A DNA stretch of 64,000 bases from Amyelois transitella (Eukaryota; Arthropoda; Insecta; Lepidoptera; Pyralidae). The notes under the pieces are model-generated. The model saw only the letters and a list, made by a program, of their open reading frames with translations, did no database searches and was not told the DNA's origin. The stretch spans positions 2,914,001 through 2,978,000 of the forward strand of contig NC_083531.1 in NCBI RefSeq assembly GCF_032362555.1. Direction: 5' to 3'. Positions 23,281 to 34,589 of the stretch are shown piece after piece. Both the position numbers and the translations under genes were made by a program. Each line of letters begins with the position of its first letter. Position 1 is the first letter of the stretch.

Positions 23281-23515
23281 ACCTTTTCTTTCCGATGTTT
23301 TTGGCAAAGTTAAAAAATTTCTCAAGACTATTTGAAACTATTTTAAAAGCAGGGCTGGTGTCATATATAGGCTGCTGAATATCTACTTGTGCAGAGTTTA
23401 CAGAAATATTGTTAGAGCTAACAATTTGTTTAGCTGGAGTCACATATCGCACCCCCGGTGCGACACTGTCACTTATGCAAAAACACAATTTTTCAGGAGA
23501 AGCATTTAAAACTTT
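23279..23515 (-). other. Unassigned open frame, possible exon
   Basis: A minus-strand frame of about 75 codons (CFCISDSVAPGVRYVTPAKQ ... EKFFNFAKNIGKKR) followed by GTAAAAG, which could be a splice donor. No family was recognised. It could be an exon of the neighbouring DUF7869-like gene or chance. Confidence 0.2.
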
Positions 23516-24246
23516 AACATCTCATAATATTGTCATATTTGAAGATTTTTACAAGATGAATAGCTTATACTGCAAAGTCAACTTTTAATTTACTTTTGAA
23601 TAAATAATCGCCAAATAATATTGTAAAAAATATATTATTTAATTATTTTAAACCATTGGACACCCTCATAAGTGACGTTGTGGCACTAAGGAATAATAAT
23701 AACTGTAATTGTGTCACACTTTGTTAAAACAAAAACACCCAAATTGTTTACTTAGTTTTATTTTTAATCACAAATGGCAATCTATAGGTAATAGAAAAGG
23801 AAAACAAAATTCTGTAAAATAAACATAAGAAACTTTTTTTACTTCTTAATATTTCTGCTACTTAGTGTAGTACAGTAAATAGTATAACAAAGAAATAACA
23901 ATAACAGGAAAGAATGAGAATTTAAACGTTTACAAAAACATCTTAACTTAGAGATAGTACAACAAACATAGCTTTAGTCTTTTTCTCCTTAGTCTAGTTA
24001 GTATCTGAATTACAAGTTTAATCAGACTTGTGACATCACAGCACGTTAATTACCTACCTGTAAACTTTAATAATGCCTATTATCATACTATTTAGAAATG
24101 CCTTAACTAATTTTTCAAAACAATTAACATAAAATTATACTTCAATATTTTGTTTTGAAAACGTAGTACAAAAATAAAAATTAAATTAAATGAGATCCTT
24201 GAAGAACTTTCATAGTATCTTGGTACTATATTTGTCTCTACCAAGT
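23516..24246. other. AT-rich stretch, nothing recognised
   Basis: No coding frame or repeat was recognised in these 730 bases. They would include the 3' UTR and poly(A) region of the minus-strand exon at 24247-24788. Confidence 0.4.
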
Positions 24247-24788
24247 TCAAGAGATCGTGCTTCTTGCGTTCTGTGATCGCAATCTTTGATGTACATACGC
24301 TGGTTTCAAAGTGATTTCGTTAATACTTGGAACATGAACTCGGCCTCGACGCAAGGTATTTCTATTTGTTTCTGCTACTGATTTGGCCTCTTCCCAGTTT
24401 TCGGTCTTGTACGTTTTTCGATATTGATAATTAGCGCAATTTTTGATAAACTGAATACTCATAATCTCGCTAACTTTAATTGCATCGCCGTTAACATTTT
24501 TACTCATATTAAAGTTTATTTTATCTGTCAAAGCCTTAAGATCGAAGAAGTCGCTGTAGTTCATTTCTCTCACTGAAAATGGTTTCCCTGCCTTCTTCGC
24601 TCCTCGTATAATGAAAATGTATTGCTCAGGAATATAGATAGGCCCAGATTTTTTGGCTCTAGTGATAGCTTTTTCGATTACTGAATGTGCTGTGTCTCCT
24701 TCGTTCTGGGTATGTCCACGTATCAAGATATTATGTTTTATTGAATTAATGTTCAATGTTGTAACCGCGAAGTGATACATTGCAAAAA
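24247..24788 (-). CDS. Last exon of a second DUF7869-type gene
   Basis: Open minus-strand frame of about 180 codons starting after an AG acceptor near 24789 and ending at a stop at 24247-24249. It reads ILIRGHTQNEGDTAHSVIEK, then PIYIPEQYIFIIRGAKKAG and MNYSDFFDLKALTDKINFNM, a segment that in arthropod DUF7869 proteins lies at the end of the domain. It is distinct from the copy at 16466-19690. No stop or frameshift is visible. Upstream exons were not identified with certainty; the two spliced exons at 34183-34570 on the same strand are candidates. Function unknown, presumably intracellular. Confidence 0.55.
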
Positions 24789-26510
24789 CTATTAATTAAT
24801 AAGAGGCAGGTACGAATTAGGTATTTCTGTATGGCAAGTTGTCATAGAATTCATGGCAATCTGAAGGTATAACACTTTTTAATTGTTGTAAATGTAATAA
24901 TTTTTATATGATTTATTTTTTATTATTTTGTGCTTTAGGACATGAATCATTTATTATTTATAATATTGAAGAAATAACAAAACACAATAATAACTAAGAC
25001 AGAAAAATAACTGTTATACTGTATAACTTATACAATTAAAATTTCTTCTTTCTAGCTTTGACAGCTGCAAACTCAGCAATAACGTCATCGAAATTTATAT
25101 TTTGTATTGCCTCGTGTTCGATGGCTAAATATACCAAGATTGCTAAGCCGCGATTGGGTCATTGTTGCACGCAAGTAGTTTTTTATTAATTTTAATTTAC
25201 TGAAACTCCTCTCACATGAAGCTACGGACACACAAACCGTCATAAACAATTTTAGTGCAATCATAAGATTTGGAAGAGATTCTGTAAAATCCCATTCTAC
25301 AATAAATTTAAAAAAATCTAGAGACACCCAATCAGTAGCCGTAACGTTAGCGGCTTTTAAGTGTCTACGCAGTCTTGGTATCTCCAAAAGTAATTCAGTT
25401 TCTGAGACCTCATCATAAAAATCAGTAAATTTAGATGTAGCTAATTTCAGTTTTACAGTATTCGCCAAAAGCAAAGTATTAGCTTGTACTATCTCGAACA
25501 ATAAAGCTACGTCTTGAAGAGACTTCGATCGTGTTTAGAGTTCAACTCTGAATCGGTCAAAACATTCCAACATATCTCTTTGAAGTTCCTCTTTCAGTGT
25601 GAGTCCAGCATCGCTGGCCATCTCATCAACCATCCGTTTTTTACGCCGAAATCGTTTTTCTGTTGGAATATCGTAGTCTTAGTTTTTTGTTGCAATGGCT
25701 ATTGCCTCTTCCACAATATGATCCCATTTTTCATCGATATAAAAACGAAGTGCCTCTATTTTTATGGCAGTTTCATCAACAGTCAAGCCTTTACTTTGCA
25801 ATGCAATCTGTGCAGCATTAGTTTCCCGAAGAACATCATACCAGAAGAAAAGATAACATAAAAAAGTGTAATTGCACACAGCAGGCAAGAGATTTTGTGC
25901 AGCACCTCTAGTGTCTACATTTTCTCGTCCATCACACAACTCCTCAATTGCGTCTACAAGTCCTTCAAAATTCTCTGCTAGTGCTTTTACTGCACGGTAA
26001 TGAGCACTCCAACGCGTTGTTGAGAGTGTTTTAACAGATAATTTGCTGTGTTTCGTAAGCACTTCCCAACGGCTAGTGGAGGCGGAAAAAAAAGAAAAAA
26101 TCGTCTCTACCGTTCCAAAAAACGTAACCCATGATATATTTTGTGCAAATAAATATTGACCACACAAATTAATCGAGTGATCAATACAATGATCAAAACA
26201 AAAAGCAATAAAAATTGCTTTATTGTTTTTATAATGGACTGTACTCCTCCATGCACACCGCGCATAACAGCAGCATTGTCATAGCCTTGGGAACGACACA
26301 TCATAATATCTAAATCGTCTGTCTTAAGCTTCTTAAGAATTTCATCGCTTAGATCAGCAGCTTTTTTTCCTTGCAAAGGAATAAATCCAAGAAATGCTTC
26401 TTTGACTTCCACTTTCCTATTTTCTATTTTCACATAACGTATCACTTCAGACATTTGGTCAATATGTGTAATATCGGGTGTGCTATCAAACATAATACCA
26501 AAATATTTCG

Positions 26511-27189
26511 CTGATTTATAGCTGGAGAGCTAGTGAACCCTCCGAGTAACAGTCTTCCTGTAAGGCTAGAAATTTGTAGAGCGATTATTCATAGCACACC
26601 AAGGCCAAAAATCATGACCTGGCAGGCATCTGCCCTGCACGTAATCAACACGTTTATTTCTTAAAATGTACAATACATAGCATAAAAAAACTTCCTGCTG
26701 TAAGCTTCAAAATTTAATATCATCTATTTTATTTATTGATAATTATAAAAAAAATTGCCAGGCGATTAGAGTAAGCAAAAGTACTTACCAGGTGCATCGA
26801 GACCTGCACAGTTTGGGAAGAAAAATAAACTTTCTTCTGTAAAGTTGAAATTTAAGTATGTGTTTCAGTATATCATTTAGAAGAAATGTGTACAATGACA
26901 GGCGGTTCCGAACAGCATAAGACCTTGACAGGCGAGGGGAAAGATGCTAAGAGCGTGCGAGTGTCAACGATTTTTATATGAAGACGAATCCCACTTTTGA
27001 ATTACTACGCTGCATATTTTGAGTGCCTTTGAAAATTTAAATTTTATATTATTATTTATTGCTATCTTGAGTAATGTGAAGAAAATACTTTCTTTTCTTT
27101 TTCTTTCTTTACTTTAATTTTCAAATTATTGTCTTTTCTTATTTTTAATATTGATTTGCTCTTATGTAATGATGTTGGTGTGAACTTAC
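26511..27189 (-). other. Intron of the hAT-2 transposase
   Basis: Donor GTAAGT at 27189-27184 and acceptor AAATCAG at 26511. Removing it joins a codon as T+CG (Ser), giving ...RASSSKYFGIM..., which fits the family consensus exactly. The interior has no long frame. Confidence 0.75.
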
Positions 27190-27459
27190 AGGAACTAGCT
27201 CTTAGACTATTAATCTCGTCGACAAGCTTAGTTATCACATGGTTTGATAGAACATTAATGAATTCATTCTGTATATCTGGCGACAAATATGATACTTTTG
27301 AAGTTTTATCTTCCTCCAATTTCATCATGTGTTATTTCAACACTACGTCATACTTTGACAATAGTTTTACCAATTCCAAAAAGTTTCCTTTATTTTTAGA
27401 GTCTTGTCCTTCATCATGTCCACAAAAAGCCAGGTTTTGTTTAGCCAGAAATAAAGGTA

Positions 27460-29633
27460 CAGTAATACCTCGGACTTACGCGATAGGTGGGACTGAGCGC
27501 TATCCGCGTAAGTCGAATTCGCGTAAGTCGGGGTACAATTTTGCATATAAAGACATACAAAGTATATTTAATTGGGACTGGAGACTAAATAAAACAATAA
27601 TTTAGGAAATAATTAGTATCTAATTTTAGATAATATGACAAACTATATTAATAGAGTGTATAAACACAATCCGAAGTTATTTTTATGTAGAAGGTTTCAT
27701 AAATTGTAACAAAGTCGTCTGACGAGTCAATGATTTTTTCTTCTCCCGTAATATCTCCTCGTAGCATCCTAGTAATTTTTTTATTTCATGTTTTGTAACA
27801 AAAATGCGCTCTTCATTGGAGTCTATGTTTTCCAAAATTGTTAACCCTTTTTCAATCGAACTGAGGGCTTCTGTCAAGTTTCCAACTGTCATTTGATCTT
27901 CTAATTGAACTGGATCCAAAGAATCATGTTTATCAATTTCTTCCTCTTGTTCACGCATTGTCATGAGCTCATCAATTGTAAGCTCCTCATTGTGTGAATC
28001 CAACAGCTCTTGAACATCATCACTATCCACTTCTAAATTTATTTTTCTACCAAGTTCGACAACGTCTTTGATCACATTGCAAATTTCATCAGGCCCTGGC
28101 ACTGATTCCGCCTGAGTCTCAGTGGAGAAAAAAAATGGACAGAGTTTTTTCCAGACGCCATTTAAAGTTTTTTGTGAAATTTCATCTCAAGATTCTCCAA
28201 TGATTCTCACTGCTTCTAAAACGTTAAATTGTTTCCAAAATTCTTTAACAGAGAGCTCGTTGTTTTGTCTCATAGCTTCATGCAGATGTGCAAACGATCG
28301 TCTCGTGTAATAAGCTTTGAATGTTTTGATAACTCCCTGGTCCATCGGCTTAAGCAAGCTGGTTGTATTTGGTGGCAAAAATTCAACTTTCACACGTGGG
28401 TCGAAACTAGTTAAAGTAGCAGGAGGATGACCTGGCGCGTTGTCGATTAATAGCATCACTTTAAACGGAATTTGTTTAGACTGGCAATAACGTTCGACTT
28501 CAGGTACGAAGTGATGACCAAACCAGTCTTCAAAAAGGGAGGCCGTCACCCAAGCTTTACGATTCGACTTCCAAATCACGGGCAAACCAGCTTTAGATTT
28601 GCTTTTCAATGCTCTTGGATTTTCTGAGCGATAAACTAAGAGAGGTTTTAATTTAAAGTCACCAGCTGCGTTCGCGCCAAGCATCACTGTCAATCGATCT
28701 TTGGCGGCCTTAAAAACCTGGAAAAGTTTTCTCTTCACGCGCAATAAAAGTTCTTTTAGGCATCTTCTTCCAAAACAGGCCAGTTTCATCTACGTTGAAT
28801 ATGGTTTGGCTGGTATAGCCACCTTCATTTATCATAGCTTTGAGTTTCTCTGGATAGAGAGATGCAGCCTCTTTATCTGCACTTGCCGCCTCTCCACTTT
28901 CTGCAATGCTATGCCAGTTACAGCGACTTTTGAACCGGCTGAACCAACCGTTACTGGCTTTAAACGTTTCATCTTTAGCCATCTCCCCAGCTTCTTCTTT
29001 TAATTTCTCAAAAATTTGTTTAGCTTGAAAGCACACCGTGTTCTGATCAATAGGACAATTTTTCACACTTACTTGATTATCACACCATAATTTTAACAAT
29101 GTTTCCATTTCAGCGATAATTCCATGCCGTTTACGAATGATGCTTGAATTCAAAGACTGAGCGTTTTTCACAGCTTCGAGAATTTTTTCTTTACTTTTCG
29201 TAATTGATCTGACTGTCGATTCCGGTAGATCATACTTCTTCGCTAAATCACAAATTTTTATTTTTGCATCGTAGTCTTTAATAATGTTAAGTTTACACTC
29301 CAAAGATAATGTTTTTCTCTTCTTGTTTAAAGCAAAAGAGTCGGTTCTACTTCGTTTGGATGCCATAGTACTTAGTAAATATCTCAGGTCGTCGCACAAC
29401 GCACAAAAAAACACAAAATCGTAACTTATGTACCTACGCGCCGATTCCGCACTACACGTCTGTGCCTGTTGTAAACTGAACGAATAATAATGCAGGCGGG
29501 GGGAGTCAGAAACAAACGCCGACGCTTGACCTTGACTACGCGACGTTCAAACAGAAAACGAATAGACGAGAAAATTAAATCGCGTAACTCCGAATTCGCG
29601 TAAGTCGAGGTAGCGTAAGTCGGGGTATTACTG
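27460..29633 (-). mobile_element. Tigger/pogo DNA transposon with intact ends
   Basis: A 2174-bp element between TA dinucleotides (27458-27459 and 29634-29635). The ends are inverted: CAGTAATACCTCGGACTTAC on the left and, read inward on the right, CAGTAATACCCCGACTTACG. Internal copies of GCGTAAGTCG are repeated just inside both ends. It sits inside the hAT-2 transposase gene. One minus-strand transposase gene fills it. Confidence 0.92.
27685..29366 (-). pseudogene. Tigger transposase
   Basis: Begins MASKRSRTDSFALNKKRKTL at 29366. A CENP-B type N-terminal helix-turn-helix (LECKLNIIKDYDAKIKICDL) is followed by a second DNA-binding HTH (WCDNQ ... FKASNGWFSRFKSR). The DDE_1 domain shows TIFNVDETGLFWKKMP, VMLLIDNAPGHPPATL and SLLKPMDQGVIKTFKAYY, the three acidic positions of pogo enzymes. 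The C-terminal tail is acidic, ending LLQFMKPST. Two lesions are seen: a frameshift near 28780 (after FIAREEK) and an in-frame TGA near 28185 (GES*DEISQK). Otherwise complete, so it was inactivated recently. Confidence 0.88.
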
Positions 29634-30539
29634 TATATCCAGTAATCTAGTCAAAAGATGCTTCCACTTCTGTTTTTCTGTATCCATCAATTGCAAAACT
29701 GCATCATCTATTGTTTTATTACATTTTAGTCACAGTTCTAAAGTTTTCCATTTCTCAAGATTTTGTAGATGTTCATTTGAACATTCGTGTTCAGCTACTT
29801 TCGGATTTAATTTCCACCACTTTTGAAATCCAGTCGTAAATGTTCCCGCATTGGTATTATTGGTCATAGCATATAAACGACAGCAGAAACAGTACAGGTT
29901 ATTAGAAGTGATGGAATAAACCATCCATGACCGTAACATTTTTTCGCCATTAGCCATAATTTTATAAAACCAATCTTTTGAGAGATGACGAGCGTCACCT
30001 TTTATTTTGGTTCCGTGTCTAGAAACAGTGGCAAATGGTCCTTCATTGTTTTGGAAATATTCACTTCCTTTTCTCTCTGATACATCATTCAATTGAAAAA
30101 ATGGTTCATTGGTAGCAATAATAGTACTGCTACTATTATTTTCAGCATCTTCTTCGTTATTTTTAATTAATTCTGTACTGTCAATGTTGCTTCCTGAGGA
30201 TGAGCTGATATTATCTAAATCATCTATTGCATTTGCATGAAGACGAAAATCAGTTTCTTTTGATGAACTTGGTCTGTCATCAGTATTTGTAACATATTTA
30301 AAAATCGATCCAGACATACTCTGAGCTACATCCAATCTAGCCTGTTTGGCTTTCTTTTGCTGAAATCTCCTTTTTCTTTTGGATGTATGCACTCCCCGGG
30401 GCATTTTTACTTGATGTTTGTTTCTTACACTAAAACAAAAAGCCAGTTTTTATGGTTTATAATGTGAGAGTATTTTCTCCATAATTTTCGTCCATATAGA
30501 TAGATGTAGGTACTAGGGAATTTAATTATAAATTATCTT

Positions 30540-30588
30540 ACCTGTTAAATATTCTTTTAAAGTAATTTAAAAAGAATATTTAACAGGT
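30540..30588. repeat. Fold-back hairpin, perfect 19-bp stem
   Basis: Arms 30540-30558 (ACCTGTTAAATATTCTTTT) and 30570-30588 are exact inverted copies around an 11-nt loop, in sequence upstream of hAT-2. Confidence 0.9.
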
Positions 30589-30629
30589 CATGTTAGGGAT
30601 TCTTTAAAAGTCTCCACCTAGGGTTCCGT

Positions 30630-31240
30630 CATGAAGGTACCATACGTTTAATTTTGAATTTAAACCGTGAATTATTGAGTTAATTCCCAAACTGAAAATA
30701 GCTGGACCGAGGGGATCACCCTACTGACAACCCATGGCCGAATCAATCTCATTATATTTGTGTACTAATTTTAAAAGAGTATGATAGCATTGCAATAAAA
30801 AGTTGTACAAGTCCAATTTAATTTCATTCAGCAAGGTATCCCTATTGACCGAATTAAAGGCGTTTTAAAAGAACATATTGGAATGAATAAAGGTGCGCAC
30901 GGCATGCACTGCAGCTTCACACCCTCCACGTGACCCTCCACGTGTGCCGAAACCAACCTGTACGGGCGCAAAAAGATTTTGTAATTTATGGCGAGTGAGC
31001 CGAACGCAACTTACCTTAACTTTAGCAGCTTACCTTCTAAACGTAGACCCTACAGCAATGGGGCGTATACCACCGTCCTTTTTAGTCAGGGCAATAAGAT
31101 TCGCCCCATAGATCACCGCTGACACGTCCTGACAGACATCTCCCAGCAGCATTAGATTGATTAGTTTGGTAATGCTTGTTAAGACATTATTACCAGCTAC
31201 TCCAGTGCCGTAACTGGTCAGATCAAAGTAGTAGTATTGT
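30630..31240 (-). mobile_element. Reverse-transcriptase fragment, clade uncertain
   Basis: The minus strand encodes pieces of a reverse transcriptase: a finger region reading ALTKKDGGIRPIAVGSTFRR, a segment QNLFAPVQVGFGTRGG, then MGCQ.GDPLGPAIFSLG and NVWYL.DGTLGG, corresponding to polymerase motifs up to the YLDD-like box. It looks like a non-LTR type, but the clade is not clear. The element is broken and incomplete at both ends. Confidence 0.55.
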
Positions 31241-32068
31241 CGTCTGGACTACATCCGGATTTCCTCGACTGGAGGTGTTTTTTGAGCTCCTTCCTATAGT
31301 TGTTTCTCAATGAATTAAATTTTTTCTTCACATCATCTTTGTTGACTTGTGGAACATCTTTTTGAATTTAGACTACAATGTTTCTTTATTATTGTAATTT
31401 TTTTTTATCACGTTCATGATATTCTGTGCTCTTGACATTCCACAGAGACGGCAGATCTCTAAACAATTGAATGCATTCGACGATAAACTCTCTTTCCTTA
31501 ACTTTTGGATACACTTTTTTCCGCCATTTTGTCAGAGCGCGCGTGCACCTGTTCTCCTCTTCAAAATGGCACAGAATAAAAATGATGCAATACCTACCCT
31601 ACACTACGCAATAAAAAAAATTGTACAATAAAAATTAAACTCTTGCAAACTTTTGTTCAATCATTGCGCAGTCTTCAATATTAGCCCTAATCGGTCAATT
31701 TAATTACGCAATTAAATTGATCGTCTAGACCGCCTTACAAATTTGAATGACGCGCCAAATGAAATCACATATTAAATTCACTACGCGACTGGTTTTCAAC
31801 TACCTATCCATGCACGACCGCAACCAGGCGAGCGCTCCAAAATGAAATTTGATATTAGGTATTACATAGATGTGTCCCTACACACATATATTAACGTGTC
31901 ATACACCACAAATCGAATTTCACTCAATTTGCACTTATTTTTACACATGTACTGATCGTAAACTGGTAAGTAAAGTAGGTGGCTTACTGGAATCGGCTCT
32001 CTTTGTCTTCATACTATCTCGACCTTGGATTGTCCGATGTGCCCTTTGTCATGGGTACAAAACTGTTT
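31241..32068. other. Stretch without recognised gene
   Basis: No convincing frame or family. It contains A/T-rich and microsatellite-like runs. Confidence 0.35.
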
Positions 32069-32323
32069 CTACGAGTAATTAGACCTCGACCTTCGAAAAA
32101 TTGCACTTCTATAAAGCTCCTGGTTTATACAACGTACATGGCAACGACGATACATACGTAGCATAAAATAGAGAATTCCGATCCCCAGTACTAACACTAC
32201 TATGGTTAGCACTATGGTTATGGTAGAAATATGAAATTTTACTGTATCTACTTGCGAATTGTTGGTACCGCCGGCTGCATTTTGCACCACTATGTTTTCC
32301 TCCTTAGTTTGGGAACCACCCAT
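32069..32323 (-). CDS. Small single-pass membrane protein, origin unknown
   Basis: Open minus-strand frame of 84 codons starting at an ATG (32323): MGGSQTKEENIVVQNAAGG. The glycine at position 2 followed by a polar stretch looks like an N-myristoylation signal. Residues of about 38-62 (ISTITIVLTIVVLVLGIGIL and following) form a strong transmembrane helix, then a short basic tail (RMYRRCHVRC ... RRSRSNYS). An in-frame upstream ATG exists at 32353. The layout is that of a compact membrane-anchored protein. Small proteins of this look also occur in virus-like elements, so it may be a fossil of one. It has no recognised neighbour of the same kind. Confidence 0.4.
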   Translation of the reverse strand: MGGSQTKEENIVVQNAAGGTNNSQVDTVKFHISTITIVLTIVVLVLGIGILYFMLRMYRRCHVRCINQELYRSAIFRRSRSNYS

Positions 32324-32689
32324 TTTTATCTCAAAACTATAGCACTTCTTCACAATAAAATAAACACGCTGTATCGCACTGGCGGAGCAATCAAAGTGAT
32401 CAATTCAAACATTTTCAAAACTTGCTCGCCAAAGTCCAATTGTTTGAAGCACATGCCCATGTACGGCACGGAGGCGCTGGTAACACGATCACGTCTGCGT
32501 GCCCACGCCCGTAGGCAGGGTCGTCATGTAAGGACGGAGGTATTGAAGAGATGATACAAGAAATGATACTTCAGGCTGCTGGAATAATACCGACTATATT
32601 TTAGGATAATCATGTTTATATAAGTTTGACGAATACATAGGTATACACACAGATAGATACAACTAGTTAAGAGTATATTAGTTACACAT

Positions 32690-33914
32690 TATGGTACCTA
32701 AAGATAATGTACCCCGTTCGTGATGCAAGTAATAAAGCAATTCTAAAAAAGTGAACCAGTTATCAAAGTAAACTGTACACAGAGAAAAATAGTGTTGCAC
32801 AATCTTACAACAGTCTTACCACCAACGCCAAGATAATCTTCCCAGTCTGAAAATTTAACATTATTCTAACATTTGCCCCATCATAAGCAAAAAAGTCTTA
32901 AACCATCCCAGAACTGCCGGCTCGAACTTGAAATTTAAAGCCCCATTTATGAGGTTTCTTGGGATTATACTGTCTTCTGTTACCCGCTTTTTTGCTCTTA
33001 TAGGGTATTATCATTTCATCAATAGCGAATGATCGCTTTTCTTCTAATTTGAGACATTGCTGACGTACATGCTCCATTACAGCAGAAACTTTATGATAGT
33101 TGTCGTTTATGTCTATATTTGTATTATTACAAAAATGTTAAAAGCGCTTGATAGATCTATAACGTTTTATCCCCATAGCAGATGCAATCGGTTTAAACAT
33201 GAGATCATTGCTCCAGTAGTCTTCAATTGCTGGCATTTTTACAATTCCCATACTCATCTCAATACCTAACGCAACTTCAATTTCTTTCCTTGTTACGCAT
33301 ATGGATTAACCTCGTTGTACCGAATACAAGATTGTCATATCTACAACGAAGTCCAAAAGATAATTCAAAACGCAAAGCTTGTTCTGTTGTTGTTTGAATC
33401 TGCTTCTACGGTTCCTGTATATTTTTTTTTTAATAAAAATTCTAGACACTTCATTTTACGTTTTCTTGGAACAGATTTTGTGGGTGGAGGTGACATTGGA
33501 GAAGGCTCAGAATTAGTGACATGGTAGTACTACGAGTTGCTATTCGTAGTGTCAATGGCGAACCTATAGAACTTGTTGATGGTGTCTCAGGTACAATACA
33601 CATGGAGGTAGATTTGTAGGTCTAATTAATTGTGAAGACGATACTGACAATCATGATTCTTCATCTGTATTTATACCTACTTGCGAAAGTTCTTGGTCTG
33701 GGTTTTCGAGGTCACTCAAATCTTCCAATAAGTCATACACTGCAGGCCAAGCACCACTTCTTACAAGCAAAGAACCATTGGAGTCGTTCCTGAAGTAATC
33801 ACGTGCACATAGTCTTCCTTCTTCATCGTCCTCAGACTCTAACTCTGAATCTTCAGAATCTGAAGGAGGCACCAGAGCGATAATTTTCCTAGATCTCCAA
33901 GCTTCTTTCGTCAT
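32690..33914 (-). pseudogene. Third piggyBac transposase remnant
   Basis: The minus strand starts MTKEAWRSRKIIALVPPSD at about 33914 with the acidic Ser/Asp/Glu tract typical of piggyBac N-termini (DSEDSELESEDDEEG), open to 33651. Further down, decayed pieces such as NPKKPHKWGFKF and a GVGGK-like segment with a first-aspartate context can be read near 32800-33000. Many stops and frameshifts separate them. No ends with TTAA were found. It is older than the 16825-19246 element and belongs to another subfamily. Confidence 0.65.
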
Positions 33915-34182
33915 ATTGCTGAAATCAGAACAGGCAATGTCCGTTAGAAGTGACAAATAAAACTTTTGGCAACTTTGGGCGATGTCCGCTACAAATGACG
34001 TACCTACTTATGAAACATTACTTTCAGTACCTAATTGATGATGTCCGTTTCAAGTGGCATTCACATTTATACGAAGATTTGTTTTTAACAGTCTGTCAAA
34101 GAATTGGTTGGTAAATAGTATTTTCTCACTAAGTTAAGCCGTAGATCGAAAAATTATCTTATAAGACTTAAAATATACTTAC

Positions 34183-34570
34183 AGGTTGGTTACATACAAA
34201 AGATTCAATGCTCCTGGGAACCTGAAGCTGATCGTCTTGATTTTCGGGGCAAAAAATTTCATGATTATCATTGCTCTCAGGAGCTATTTTGTTGTTGATT
34301 TCTGGTAAATGAGTTTTGATGTTCTCCACATGCGCCTTCTAAAGAAATAGCCGTCACATAGAATGAGTACAATTTAAATTTTAACAAAATATTAAAATTT
34401 TAAATAAGTTTTGTGTACTTACGAAACAGTGTTTACTCCCAAATATCTCTTCGTAATCCTGTGCATTTGAATGTCTTAGTCTTGTCACAGAGCTAGTGTT
34501 TATATTTAAACTTTCCAATATCTTTCTTCCTCGTAACTCTTGATAAAGGCGTTCATTTCGTGATATTTTT
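34183..34570 (-). CDS. Two spliced exons of an unidentified gene
   Basis: Exon A 34570-34423 (148 nt) and exon B 34338-34183 (156 nt, 52 codons) on the minus strand. Borders are canonical: TTTTCTAG before A, TTC|GTAAGT after A, TTCTTTAG before B, CCT|GTAAGT after B, and the phases match (0 between A and B). Reading: RNERLYQELRGRKILESLNI and HSNAQDYEEIFGSKHCF, then KAHVENIKTHLPEINNKIAP and VPRSIESFVCNQP. No family is recognised. Perfect splice sites and open frames suggest a real gene, possibly the 5' part of the DUF7869-type gene ending at 24247. The next exon downstream was not found. Confidence 0.5.
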
Positions 34571-34589
34571 CTAGAAAAAATAATAATTA

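Larger units (their letters stand above)
25036..30404 (-). pseudogene. hAT transposon hAT-2, TTF-finger transposase with a spliced intron, split by Tigger
   Basis: Minus-strand transposase from MPRGVHTSKRKRRFQQKKAK at 30404 to stop 25036. In order: basic and acidic N-terminus, TTF-type finger (NNLYCFCCRLYA), DUF4371 core with FGIMFDSTPDITHIDQMS and CRSQGYDNAAVMRGVHGG, and the dimerisation end SCERSFSKLKLIKNYLRATM. A Tigger element (27460-29633) interrupts the N-terminal half. Between DEINSLRASS (ends 27190) and KYFGIMFDSTPD (starts 26510) lies a 679-bp segment with GTAAGT and AG borders in matching phase: an intron. Damage includes in-frame stops near 25680 and 25545 and a frameshift near 25120. 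The terminal inverted repeats were not located. Confidence 0.78.

Noticed and set aside
23440-23470. Right end of hAT-1 at GTGCGACACTG
   Set aside because: It matches the left terminus poorly and no 8-bp partner of GTGCATAC follows; the right end is left open.
26511-27189. A MITE inserted in hAT-2 (ends AGAGCTAGT-like)
   Set aside because: The short end similarity is weak and no target duplication is seen, whereas the GTAAGT/CAG borders and exact phase make an intron the better explanation.
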